Shown one piece after another: positions 9,594 to 17,323 of a stretch of 64,000 nucleotides of DNA. Each line of letters begins with the position of its first letter. The first letter of the stretch is position 1. Location of the stretch: the NCBI GenBank assembly GCA_947259275.1, contig CAMYMH010000038.1:1-64000 (forward strand), in the 5' to 3' direction. A model generated the notes under the pieces. That model made no database searches and was not told where the DNA came from. It worked only from the letters and a program-made list of their open reading frames with translations. The translations under genes and the position numbers were made by a program. The stretch comes from an uncultured Acidimicrobiaceae bacterium (lineage in GTDB: Bacteria; Actinomycetota; Acidimicrobiia; Spongiisociales; SHLN01).

Positions 9594-10045
9594 CCGCCGG
9601 GCCCTCGTGGCCGTCGGCTACGAGGTCAGGATCTCAGAGCCAAAGACCCGTCGAGCTCGTCGAGTCATCGCTCTCGACACCCACACGGTCGGTGTACTGC
9701 GCCAACACCGCGCCAGCCAGGCGAAGGAGCGGCTGGCGTGGGGGCCGGCCTGGACCGACACTGGCCACGTCTTCACCAAGGAGGATGGTTCGTTGATCCA
9801 TCCCGACAGCTTCAAAGCTGTTCGACCGGACCGTCCGTGCCTCCGGTCTTCCTCGGATTCGCCTCCACGATTTGCGTCACAGTCACGCCACTCTCGCCCT
9901 TCAGGCCGGGGTTCACCCGAAAGTCGTATCAGAGCGACTCGGACATGCATCCGTCGGCATCACCCTGGACACGTATTCGCACGCGATTCCAGCCATGCAC
10001 GAGGAAGCCGCGGAGCGGATCGCCTCCCTCGTGTTCGATCGATAA
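9586..10045 (+). pseudogene. Tyrosine recombinase/integrase B fragment, frameshifted
   Basis: The fragment starts abruptly as RRALVAVGYEVRISEPKTRR, which in intact integrases lies about 190 residues in, just after the first catalytic Arg. It continues through ALDTHTVGVLRQH, then loses frame near 9815. It resumes as KLFDRTVRASGLPRIRLHDLRHSHATL, with HxxR, LGHASVGITLDTY and a stop at 10043. The N-terminal domain and first catalytic Arg are absent. Its 3' end lies 180 bases from the right att copy, matching the int-att arrangement of integrase A. Confidence 0.8.
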
Positions 10046-10221
10046 GTGGCGCCCCTCCCTGGCAGTCCGCGACGGCGCACCCCGGTGTGTTGCCTGGGTC
10101 CCAATCGCCGATCGAACACTGTTCGATGGATTCCGTTATCGGATTGTTATCAGTGACCGATCCAAACGGATACGCCGTCCCGGGTCCTCGCGGAATAGTC
10201 AATGAATAGCGGACCGTTCGC

Positions 10222-10269
10222 CGTGGGCCCGGTGGGGATCGAACCCACGACCTTCGGATTAAAAGTCCG
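10222..10269 (+). repeat. attR-like 48-bp repeat inside tRNA-Lys
   Basis: This is the second copy of the 48-bp direct repeat at 5165-5212. It covers the 3' part of the functional tRNA-Lys gene, so integration preserved the tRNA. Confidence 0.85.
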
Positions 10270-10296
10270 CTGCTCTGCCGATTGAGCTACAGGCCC
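10224..10296 (-). tRNA. tRNA-Lys(TTT)
   Basis: On the minus strand a full cloverleaf can be folded. The acceptor is GGGCCTG/CGGGCCC with one G-T pair, then GCTC in the D arm, an anticodon loop CTTTTAA giving anticodon TTT, and a T arm GTGGG-TTCGATC-CCCAC. No CCA is encoded. It is the attachment target of the island to its left. Confidence 0.95.
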
Positions 10297-10392
10297 AGCG
10301 CGAGAAGAGTAGTTCCCGGCCCTCGAGTGAGAAACGCAGATCTAAATTCCCTTCCCTCAGGAAGCCCCCAAGGATGGGACAAGGACCGAGGT

Positions 10393-11223
10393 CTACTCCG
10401 AGCCGGTTGCCACCTCGTAGCCGGCGGTCGACCAGTCGCTCCAGGAGCCGGGATACAGCAGGGCCTCCCCGAGACCGGCATGCTCGATGGCGAGCAGATC
10501 GTGGCAGGCGGTCACGCCGCTGCCGCAATAGACCACTGTGTCGGTCTCCCCGCCAACTCCGAGGTCCTGATACTTCTGGGCCAGCACATCGGCGGGAAGG
10601 AACCGCTCGTCAGGTCCCAGGTTGTCTTCGTAGGGCGCATTGACGGCACCGGGAATGTGGCCGGCCACCGGATCGAGCGGCTCGATTTCGCCTCGGTACC
10701 GCTCGCCCGCCCGGGCATCGAGCGCTACCACCGTGCCGAGCCGCTGCTGCAGTTCGTCACGGTCGATGGCAATGCCAGGACGAGGATCGACGGTCAGGTC
10801 GCCGGGTTCGTGGTCGGGGAGATCGCCGGTGACCGCATGCCCGTCGGCCACCCAGGCGGTGATTCCACCGTCGAGCAGGTAGGTCCGTTCATGGCCGAGG
10901 GCTCGCAGCATCCACCACAAGCGGGAGGCCACTCCCCCGCCCCGATCGTCGTAGGTGACGACAACGCTGTCGTCACCGATGCCCAGCTCACCCATCCGAA
11001 CGGCGAATTGACCCCAATCGGGGAGCGGGTGCCGGCCGGGACCTTCGGCGGCCGACAGATCAGTCTCCAGGTCGACGTAGAAGGCTCCGGGGATGTGGGC
11101 TTCCTGGTAGGCCTGTCTTCCGCGTTCGGGCTCTCCCAGATACCACCGAACGTCGGCCAATCGCAGGACGGAGTGATCGAGGTGGCGAGTCAGCCAGTCG
11201 GTGGAAACGAGTGGACCGGTCAT
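10393..11223 (-). CDS. sseA: Sulfurtransferase, two rhodanese domains
   Basis: The 276-residue product has two tandem rhodanese domains. The inactive N-terminal one spans about residues 1-125, with RHPLPDW and YDDRGGGVASRLWWMLR. The catalytic one (about 150-276) carries the active-site loop CGSGVTA with the persulfide-carrying Cys. The CGSG[VT] loop is typical of 3-mercaptopyruvate or thiosulfate sulfurtransferases. ATG 11223 (MTGPLVSTDWL) is chosen because the longer frame upstream only reads through intergenic hairpin repeats. Substrate choice between thiosulfate and mercaptopyruvate is not settled by the sequence. Confidence 0.88.
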   Translation of the reverse strand: MTGPLVSTDWLTRHLDHSVLRLADVRWYLGEPERGRQAYQEAHIPGAFYVDLETDLSAAEGPGRHPLPDWGQFAVRMGELGIGDDSVVVTYDDRGGGVASRLWWMLRALGHERTYLLDGGITAWVADGHAVTGDLPDHEPGDLTVDPRPGIAIDRDELQQRLGTVVALDARAGERYRGEIEPLDPVAGHIPGAVNAPYEDNLGPDERFLPADVLAQKYQDLGVGGETDTVVYCGSGVTACHDLLAIEHAGLGEALLYPGSWSDWSTAGYEVATGSE

Positions 11224-11583
11224 CGGTCCGCCCCCCTCCCGGCTTCGCCGTACTCCGGGAAGGCTCCGCCTTCCTTGGCAGTTGCGGAGCAACTGCTTAG
11301 CAACCCGAGGGTTGCCTGCATCCCAAAGGGTTGCCCCCTCCAGGAAGAGCGAACTGTGGGCTGAGGTCGGATCGGCGCCCTGGACGCCTCCCCCCATCCG
11401 TCACCGGCCCTGTGGGCCGGCGCCACCTTCCCCTCAGGGGAAGGAGACATCCGATGGTCAGAAATCACGCAGCGACTCCCAAGAAACGCGAAGCTTCCCC
11501 CACCTTCCCCTCAGGGGAAGGAAACAACCGGTGGTCAGAAATCACGGAGCCACGACCAAAGGACACGAAACGTTCCCGACCAC
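11224..11583. repeat. Intergenic hairpin-repeat cluster
   Basis: This 360-base gap is built from palindromes seen at other loci of the window. GGAAGGC-TCC-GCCTTCC is followed by CAGTTGC-GGA-GCAACTG (about 11256-11305). Two copies of CCTTCCCC/GGGGAAGG lie at 11426-11444 and 11503-11521. A reversed copy of the CACCGGCCC-type hairpin with the CCCCCCATCCGTC motif lies at about 11393-11424. No gene is supportable here. Confidence 0.75.
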
Positions 11584-12126
11584 CTAGACGGGCGGGACCG
11601 GGTCGGTGAGCCGCCCGCTGACTTCCCTTGTCAGCAGCTCGGGGGCGAAGGCGACGGCTTCCCACGGCCGGGCAATGACGTGCCAGGACAACAGGGCCGC
11701 CGCCATGGGGATGGAAATGGGCGCGTCGATCCGCACCCGGTTGTAGTTGACCGTCGAGCCCCGCAGCCAGGCGGCGGGCTCCCGGCCGACTGCCAGTTCC
11801 CATCGGCGCGGCACGTGGCCGTCGTGCTGCAGCAGATACGAGAACCCGAGGCCGGAGATCTCCCACCGGTTGCCCCAGAATGAATGGCGGGTTGCCCTGG
11901 CGAACGGAACATCATCTTCGACCGCCCGCACCAGTCCCCACCCGTCGGGCTGCAGGGTCCAGCGGGTTCCATCGCTCAGGGTGACCCGGGTGTAGCAGTT
12001 GCGCGGCCGGCGGACCGCCTTGGCCAACACCTCGCCGCGTTGAATCAGCTGCCACTCGTTTGAGAACAAGCCGCTCGTCAGCTCGGCTTCGCCTACCACG
12101 ACTCGGGAAGAACCTCGTCGTTCCAT
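11584..12126 (-). CDS. Hypothetical protein, LURP/tubby-like fold suspected
   Basis: The 180-residue product is rich in beta-strand-forming stretches (SNEWQLIQRGEVLAKAVR, GTRWTLQPDGWGLVRAV, SFWGNRWEISG). It ends in a conserved-looking segment with ISIPMAAALLSWHVIARPWE. There is no signal peptide and only a short hydrophobic patch near the end. The pattern is reminiscent of small actinobacterial proteins of unknown function with a phospholipid-scramblase/LURP-like barrel, but that is a guess. ATG 12126 gives a 57-base divergent gap with the exonuclease gene, so the two may share a promoter region. Confidence 0.6.
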   Translation of the reverse strand: MERRGSSRVVVGEAELTSGLFSNEWQLIQRGEVLAKAVRRPRNCYTRVTLSDGTRWTLQPDGWGLVRAVEDDVPFARATRHSFWGNRWEISGLGFSYLLQHDGHVPRRWELAVGREPAAWLRGSTVNYNRVRIDAPISIPMAAALLSWHVIARPWEAVAFAPELLTREVSGRLTDPVPPV

Positions 12127-12183
12127 ACCAGAACGGTAGTCGGGCCGGCCGGTGAACGGATCCGCGCCCGTAAGATGCGCTCC

Positions 12184-13053
12184 ATGCAGCTGCACTTGCT
12201 CGACGGCACCTACGAGCTGTTCCGATCATTCTTTGGTGCCCCTCCCCGATCAGCACCCGACGGGCAGGAGGTGGGAGCGGTGGCCGGGATCATTGGCTCC
12301 ACTCTCGGTCTGCTGCGCGAACCCGGTGTCACCCGCCTGGCGGTTGCCACCGACTACGTCATCGAGTCGTTTCGCAACCAGTTGTTCGCGGGCTACAAGA
12401 CCGGCGAAGGCATCCCTGAGGAGCTCATGGGGCAATTCCGGCTGGCCGAACGAGCGTGGGAGGCCATGGGCGTGACCGTGTGGCCGATGGTGGAATTCGA
12501 AGCCGACGACGGGCTGGCCAGCGCAGCGTGGAAGTACGAGGACCAGGTCGAACGGGTGGTGCTGCTCAGCCCCGACAAGGACCTGGCCCAGTGCGTCGAC
12601 GGCGACCGGGTGGTCACCTACGACCGTCGCCAGGAGATCGAGCGGAACGAGGCGGGCGTGTGGGAGAAATTCGGCGTGGCTCCTTCATCGATTCCCGACT
12701 ACCTGGGCCTGGTCGGAGACACCGCCGACGGCATTCCCGGTCTGCCTGGATGGGGAGCGAAATCGACCGCCACCGTCCTGGCGCATTACCGGACCATCGA
12801 GGAGATCCCTGACGAGGCGGCCGACTGGGACGTCAAGGTGAGGAGTGCCGCCAAGCTGGCCGAGACCCTGGCCGCCCATCGGGATGACGCGCTGCTGTAT
12901 CGCCAGCTGGCAGTCCTACGGCGCGACGTACCGATCACGGAGAGCCTCGACGATCTGCAATGGAAGGGGGTGGTGCGAGCCGACTACGAAGCGTTATGCA
13001 CGGATCTCGGATTTGACGGCCTCCTGTCCCGGCCACACAAGTGGCAGGACTAG
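12184..13053 (+). CDS. 5'-3' exonuclease (PolA N-terminal/FEN type)
   Basis: The 289-residue product matches the stand-alone 5'-3' exonuclease family related to the N-terminal domain of DNA polymerase I. Visible landmarks are HLLDGTYELFR (first metal-ligand Asp), FRNQLFAGYKTGEGIPEEL (helical arch), FEADDGLAS and LSPDKDLAQCV (acidic metal ligands). The HhH/H3TH region is YLGLVGDTADGIPGLPGWGAKSTATVL. It would remove 5' flaps or RNA primers during repair. ATG 12184 (MQLHLLDGTYE) is preferred over 12175 because the family starts close to the LLDG strand. Confidence 0.85.
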   Translation: MQLHLLDGTYELFRSFFGAPPRSAPDGQEVGAVAGIIGSTLGLLREPGVTRLAVATDYVIESFRNQLFAGYKTGEGIPEELMGQFRLAERAWEAMGVTVWPMVEFEADDGLASAAWKYEDQVERVVLLSPDKDLAQCVDGDRVVTYDRRQEIERNEAGVWEKFGVAPSSIPDYLGLVGDTADGIPGLPGWGAKSTATVLAHYRTIEEIPDEAADWDVKVRSAAKLAETLAAHRDDALLYRQLAVLRRDVPITESLDDLQWKGVVRADYEALCTDLGFDGLLSRPHKWQD

Positions 13054-13128
13054 TCGCGGCCGACAAAGGACTTTTGGTAGTACCGGCCACGCCGCCTGAC
13101 TCGCTAACTTCGGGGCGGAGGAAACACC

Positions 13129-14916
13129 ATGACCCTTGATCCCGACTACGAGCTCGCCATCATCGGCGCCAACCGTGCCGGTATCTCTGTCGCCATCGAC
13201 GCCTTCGCCGCCGGCGTGGAGAAACTGGTCATCATCGATAGCGAAGACGATCTCACCCTTCCCGACCTGGGCAGCAGCCCCGAGATCCGCCTCGGTACTT
13301 CGATCGAGAGCATCCATGAGGACGGCATCGTCACCCTGCGGGGGGATGGCTTCGAGATCTCGGCCAGCGCCGCCGTGGTCGCCGCCCGAACCGGTGTCGA
13401 ATCGGTCGGCCCCGACTACCCGATTCCCGACACCCTCACCGACCGGATCCACTTCAGCCTGCCCGATTCGCTCTCGACCGAAGACGACGTGCTGGTGATC
13501 GGCACCGGAGAGACCGCGGCAGAATCCACCGAAGACCTGGTGGCCGCCGGACATTCATCGGTGGCACTCAGCCTTCCGTCGGTTGCCTTCGATCAACTGG
13601 CTCACTCAACCCGCGAGGAGCTGCTCCGATTGGAATCGGCCCGTCAGGCCACCATCTTCTGGCACTCGCATCCGACATCGGTCAGCGATGCCGACGGTTT
13701 CCCGATGGTCTCGTTCTCGGACCGCCGGACTCCCGACCTCATCTTCGATCACATCGTCTACAACACCGGGACCGGCGATCCAGCCAAGCACCTCGAGCGG
13801 CTTGGAATCACAGTGGCGGCGGTGAGCAAACCGGCGGCTCTGTATGTACTGACCGAAGAAGACCCCGACCCGGACGAGCCGGAGGCGGCTGAGATGGTGT
13901 TTGTCTCGCCCGGCCATGCCTGGAGCGTTATTCGCGACCGCCACTTCCAGAACCTTGCCGGCCTGCCCGATCTCGAGGCTCGGCCTCCGCTGGTAATCGC
14001 CGGCCTGGCCGACCGCCTCAGAGAGAAGCATTACAACGCCACCATCACCTCCTTCGAGAACTACCACAGTGACTTGTGGATCCTGCGGGTGAAGCCCGAC
14101 GTGGGAGACGCCAGCCACCAGCCTGGTCAGTACGCCACCCTCGCCCTCGGGTACTGGGAGCCGCGGCTGGACGGCAGCGATGAGCACCTCGATGAGGACA
14201 AGACCGAGAAGCTGGTTCGTCGCTCCTACTCCATCTCGCATCCCATGCTCGACGAGAACGACAACCTGGTCGCGCCCGAGGACATCGACGGAGTCGAGTT
14301 CTACATCGTCCTGGTCCGGCCCGAGGAGGGCATGGACCACCTGCCCGAATTGACTCCCCGTATGGCACTGAAGAAGGCGGGCGACCGCATCTTCATGGGT
14401 GGCAAGGTGGCGGGGCGCTACACCCTCAAGACGGTTACCGACCCCACCTCGGACGTTGTACTGCTGTCGACGGGCACCGGCGAGGCCCCTCACAACAACA
14501 TGGTGGCCAAGCTGCTGCGCGAAGGTCATACCGGCCGGATCGTCAGCGCCTGCACCGTCCGCTACCAGCGTGATCTCGCCTACCTGGAGACCCACCGCCG
14601 GCTCGAAGAGCTATATCCCAACTACAGCTACTTCGCGCTGACGACCCGCGAGGCCGACACCATCAACAACAAGGTGTACATCCAGGACATGATCACCAAC
14701 GGGATGCTGAGCGAGGTGCTCGGGCACGAGCCCAACCCCGAGCAAACCCAGTTCTTCCTGTGCGGCAACCCGCTCATGATCGGCTTCCCGGAGTGGGACG
14801 GCGACACCCCAACCTTCCCCGAGCCGCGCGGTGTGTGCGAGATCCTGACCGAGCTGGGATTCACCGTGGACCACAAGGGCGTCGTAGGCAACGTCCACTA
14901 CGAGGAATACTGGTAG
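13129..14916 (+). CDS. Ferredoxin-NADP reductase fused to an FAD/NAD-binding domain
   Basis: The 595-residue product combines two modules. Residues 1 to about 290 resemble a pyridine-nucleotide-disulfide oxidoreductase, with dinucleotide motifs LAIIGANRAGISVAI and VLVIGTGETAAES but no redox-active CxxC. Residues about 300-595 are a plant-type ferredoxin-NADP reductase: RRSYSIS (FAD binding), LLSTGTGEAPHNNM (NADP binding), CGNPLM, and the C-terminal GNVHYEEYW. It likely moves electrons between NADPH and ferredoxin or flavodoxin. GGAGGAAA is a strong ribosome binding site just before ATG 13129. The role of the N-terminal module is unclear. Confidence 0.8.
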   Translation: MTLDPDYELAIIGANRAGISVAIDAFAAGVEKLVIIDSEDDLTLPDLGSSPEIRLGTSIESIHEDGIVTLRGDGFEISASAAVVAARTGVESVGPDYPIPDTLTDRIHFSLPDSLSTEDDVLVIGTGETAAESTEDLVAAGHSSVALSLPSVAFDQLAHSTREELLRLESARQATIFWHSHPTSVSDADGFPMVSFSDRRTPDLIFDHIVYNTGTGDPAKHLERLGITVAAVSKPAALYVLTEEDPDPDEPEAAEMVFVSPGHAWSVIRDRHFQNLAGLPDLEARPPLVIAGLADRLREKHYNATITSFENYHSDLWILRVKPDVGDASHQPGQYATLALGYWEPRLDGSDEHLDEDKTEKLVRRSYSISHPMLDENDNLVAPEDIDGVEFYIVLVRPEEGMDHLPELTPRMALKKAGDRIFMGGKVAGRYTLKTVTDPTSDVVLLSTGTGEAPHNNMVAKLLREGHTGRIVSACTVRYQRDLAYLETHRRLEELYPNYSYFALTTREADTINNKVYIQDMITNGMLSEVLGHEPNPEQTQFFLCGNPLMIGFPEWDGDTPTFPEPRGVCEILTELGFTVDHKGVVGNVHYEEYW

Positions 14917-15204
14917 AGGGCCGGCCTGCGGCCGGCTTGCGGGTTGTTAGGCAACCTCGAGGGGCCTCAGGCACGACTCACGGTTCCTTCCCATTGAGGT
15001 GAAGGTGTCTTCGAAGCAACGCTTCGAAGACGGATTGGGGGGAGACCCAGAAGCGGCAAGCACCAATCGGGGGGCTCTCGGCCTCCCCCACCCCGGGCTG
15101 GCTGCGCTCGCCCACAGGAACCTCTTCGGTTCCTATCGAGTTGCGAAGCAACTCCCAAGCCGGGCCAAGCCCGGCCGCCCTCGAGGGCGGGGAACACGAA
15201 CCCC
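14917..15204. repeat. Intergenic hairpin-repeat cluster
   Basis: The gap contains GCCGGCCTGCGGCCGGC, TCTTCGAAGC-AAC-GCTTCGAAGA followed by a GACGGATTGGGGGGAG motif, GGAACC/GGTTCC, GAGTTGC-GAA-GCAACTC and CCGCCCTCGAGGGCGGGG. These are variants of hairpins found in the other repeat clusters, with stems changed on both arms together. No gene is supported. Confidence 0.7.
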
Positions 15205-16251
15205 TCAGCCAAGCGCTCCGTCGAGATCGGCGATGAGATCGGCGGGGGATTCCAAACCAACCGACAGGCGAATCAACCCGGGCGGTGCCAGCGGGTTGAC
15301 GCTGGCGCGGTGCTCCACCACCGATTCCACTCCCCCGAGCGAGGTCGCGGTTCGAAACACCTCGAGCTTCGAGGCGGCCGCGGCCGCCGCCTCGAAGGAG
15401 GCAAGCTCGAAGGACACGATGGCACCACCGGCACTCATCTGACGGGCTGCCACCTCGTGGCCGGGATGGGTTGGCAGCCCCGGATACCACACCAGCGGCA
15501 CCCGGCCGGCCAGGTACTCGGCAACGGCGGCGGCGGTTTCGGACTGTCGAGCGATGCGGAGTGGGAGAGTCCGGATTCCGCGCAAGGTGAGCCACACGTC
15601 GAGCGAGCCGGGGATAGAGCCGTCGATGACGCGAGCGGCTTGCAGCTCGGCGGCCCGATTGGCTTCGGCGACCACCGCGCCACCCATAGCATCGGAGTGG
15701 CCACCGATGTACTTCGTCGAGGAGTGCACCACGTAGTCGGCTCCCAATGACAGGGGCTGTTGCAGCACCGGAGTGGCAAAAGTCGAATCGACCACCACCG
15801 CCACTCCCCGCGCGCCCACTTCCGCGGCCACGGCTGCGATGTCGGTCACGAGGCACTTCGGGTTTGATGGGGTCTCCAGCAAGGCCACGTCTCCCTGGCC
15901 AAGGCCGTCAAACCCCTCGACCACGTCCCACCCATGCGGCGCGCTCGTGACGTAGGCACGGGTTCCGTGATAAACGTCGGCCGGCAGCGAGATGCGGGCC
16001 GGGCTCAGGTAGCGGAGCAATGAGGAGATGGCGGCCATCCCCGAGGGGTAGACCACCGCCTCTCCCCCCTCCAGCGCCCCGAGCACCGCCTCGAGCCGTC
16101 TGGTGGTGATGTGGTGATCACGCCGGTAGACGAGCTCGCTTTGATCCGACCGGTCGTAGGTGGAAGCGACGTGGATGGGCGGGGCAACATCCACACCATC
16201 TGGGACGTCGTCGTCCCCGTGCAGCACCTGAGTAAAGGGGTCTCCGCTCAC
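15205..16251 (-). CDS. Cystathionine gamma-synthase/lyase family PLP enzyme
   Basis: The 348-residue product belongs to the Cys/Met-metabolism PLP-dependent fold-type I family. Visible features are YDRSDQSELVYRRDHHITTRRLE (substrate and phosphate region), YPSGMAAISSLL, LLETPSNPKC, VVVDSTFATPVLQQPL, and the PLP lysine in VVHSSTKYIGGHSD. It ends LIRLSVGLESPADLIADL. It would carry out gamma-elimination or replacement in trans-sulfuration. At 348 residues it is about 30 shorter than usual. The GTG start at 16251 overlaps the stop of the PEBP gene (GTGA), so the two are translationally coupled. Confidence 0.85.
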   Translation of the reverse strand: MSGDPFTQVLHGDDDVPDGVDVAPPIHVASTYDRSDQSELVYRRDHHITTRRLEAVLGALEGGEAVVYPSGMAAISSLLRYLSPARISLPADVYHGTRAYVTSAPHGWDVVEGFDGLGQGDVALLETPSNPKCLVTDIAAVAAEVGARGVAVVVDSTFATPVLQQPLSLGADYVVHSSTKYIGGHSDAMGGAVVAEANRAAELQAARVIDGSIPGSLDVWLTLRGIRTLPLRIARQSETAAAVAEYLAGRVPLVWYPGLPTHPGHEVAARQMSAGGAIVSFELASFEAAAAAASKLEVFRTATSLGGVESVVEHRASVNPLAPPGLIRLSVGLESPADLIADLDGALG

Positions 16252-16880
16252 CCCGCCAGCAGTCTCGGGTTGAGGGTATAGGTGCCCATCACCGACGCCT
16301 CGGCCAGCACGTGGCCGGCAATGGCCTCCCGAACCTGCCCACCCGTGAAGTCGCCGTCGACCTCGCAGCGGGGGGTGTCGAGGGCGAAGACCGTGAACAC
16401 GTACTCGTGAATCAGCGAGTCGTTCCAGGGCGGGCACGGGCCGTCGTATCCGAAATAGAGGCCCTCCATATCCGGATCCCCGGTGAACCAGCCGGTGTAG
16501 TCGTTGAGGCCCTGGCGAGTTCCGCCGGGCCCCGTCGGGCCCTCCTTGCCGCGCGGCGTCACCCCGTCGGAGAACTCGCCGGCGGCGATGCTCCGGGCGG
16601 CCGAGGTGAGGTCGACGAGGACCCAATGGAAGAAGTCGGTCCTCGGCAGGTCGGGTGGCACCTCCCGGCCTTCCTGGTTCACATCGTCGCCCGCGGTTGG
16701 AACCACCCGGTCCCAACAGAGAACCACAAATGAGCCCGTCCCCTCCGGCGGGTCGTCCCAGCTGAGTGCCGGGTTACGGTTGGGACCGAACGTGACACGC
16801 GTATCAGGATCAGGGATACAGAACGCGAATTCTCCGGGTATCGGCAGCCCCTCTTCAATGCCGGTGATTGGAAGTTTCAC
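16248..16880 (-). CDS. YbhB/YbcL-family PEBP-like protein
   Basis: The 210-residue product has phosphatidylethanolamine-binding-protein features. They are the DPDT segment, NRNPALSWDDPPEGTGSFVVLCWDRVVP (DPDAP-like region), FFHWVLVDL, TDYTGWF-like NDYTGWF, YDGPCPPWND, EYVFTVFALD and a C-terminal VMGTYTL. Bacterial members are small anion-pocket proteins of uncertain role. There is no signal peptide. It is first in a two-gene unit with the trans-sulfuration enzyme, overlapping by four bases. Confidence 0.85.
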   Translation of the reverse strand: MKLPITGIEEGLPIPGEFAFCIPDPDTRVTFGPNRNPALSWDDPPEGTGSFVVLCWDRVVPTAGDDVNQEGREVPPDLPRTDFFHWVLVDLTSAARSIAAGEFSDGVTPRGKEGPTGPGGTRQGLNDYTGWFTGDPDMEGLYFGYDGPCPPWNDSLIHEYVFTVFALDTPRCEVDGDFTGGQVREAIAGHVLAEASVMGTYTLNPRLLAG

Positions 16881-16904
16881 GACACCACCTCCTCGGACTC
16901 AAGC

Positions 16905-17300
16905 CTAGGAAGCACCGTGCCCATGAGCACAGGAACGCGCTCTCAGCCCCTCCTGGCCTCCCCCACTTCGTGGTGTCCGATCGCGGTTTGGGTGTGACGG
17001 TCGGGTCGGGTGTTCTCTTCCTTCCCCTAGAGGGGAAGGCGGCACCGGCCCAAAGGGACGGTGACGGATGGGGGGAAACACCAGACCGGTCGGGTCGGGG
17101 GTTCTCTTCCTTCCCTAGAGGGGAAGGCGGCACCGGCCCAAAGGGACGGTGACGGATGGGGGGAAACACCGGAGCCACAACGCCCGCCACCGGACGGGTT
17201 TCGGCTTCCCCCACCCCGTCTCCGCCTACGGCGGAGCCACCCCGCCCTCAAGGGCGGGGAACATGAGCGACGGTTGCCCGACTCTTCAGGAACGTGCAGC
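16905..17300. repeat. Intergenic repeat cluster with tandem composite elements
   Basis: Two nearly identical units of about 88 bases lie in tandem (about 17000-17085 and 17087-17170). Each contains CCTTCCC/GGGGAAGG, the hairpin CACCGGCCC-AAA-GGGACGGTG and the motif GACGGATGGGGGGA. After them come the inverted motif CCCCCACCCCGTC, CTCCGCC-TAC-GGCGGAG and CCCGCCCTCAAGGGCGGG. The outer motifs are imperfect inverted repeats of each other, so the whole could fold into a long hairpin. No gene is supported. Confidence 0.75.
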
Positions 17301-17323
17301 GTTCCCCCTACCATTGCGCCGCT

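Larger units (their letters stand above)
5165..10269. mobile_element. Decayed 5-kb integrated island at tRNA-Lys
   Basis: The segment is bounded by perfect 48-bp direct repeats derived from tRNA-Lys. It contains a nuclease-helicase gene, a truncated HAF-repeat gene and a broken integrase (B) whose 3' end faces the right repeat. Near both ends are short GTTATCAG/GGTATCAG motifs (around 5329-5345 and 10136-10160) that could be integrase arm sites. Integrase A ends inside the left repeat and so belongs to a second element to the left. The arrangement looks like a tandem array of islands at one tRNA, with the left member's outer att site not found here. Confidence 0.7.

Noticed and set aside
11224-11397. 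Extended N-terminus of the sulfurtransferase
   Set aside because: The extra 58 residues are encoded by intergenic hairpin repeats and contain no rhodanese sequence.
13606-14595. A 329-codon open frame on the minus strand inside the ferredoxin reductase gene
   Set aside because: It is antisense to a gene with clear domains, has no recognisable protein sequence, and arises from the GC-rich third codon positions.
15205-16716. A 503-residue fusion of the PLP enzyme with upstream sequence
   Set aside because: The upstream part runs antiphase through the PEBP gene. The GTG at 16251, overlapping the PEBP stop, gives a normal PLP enzyme start.
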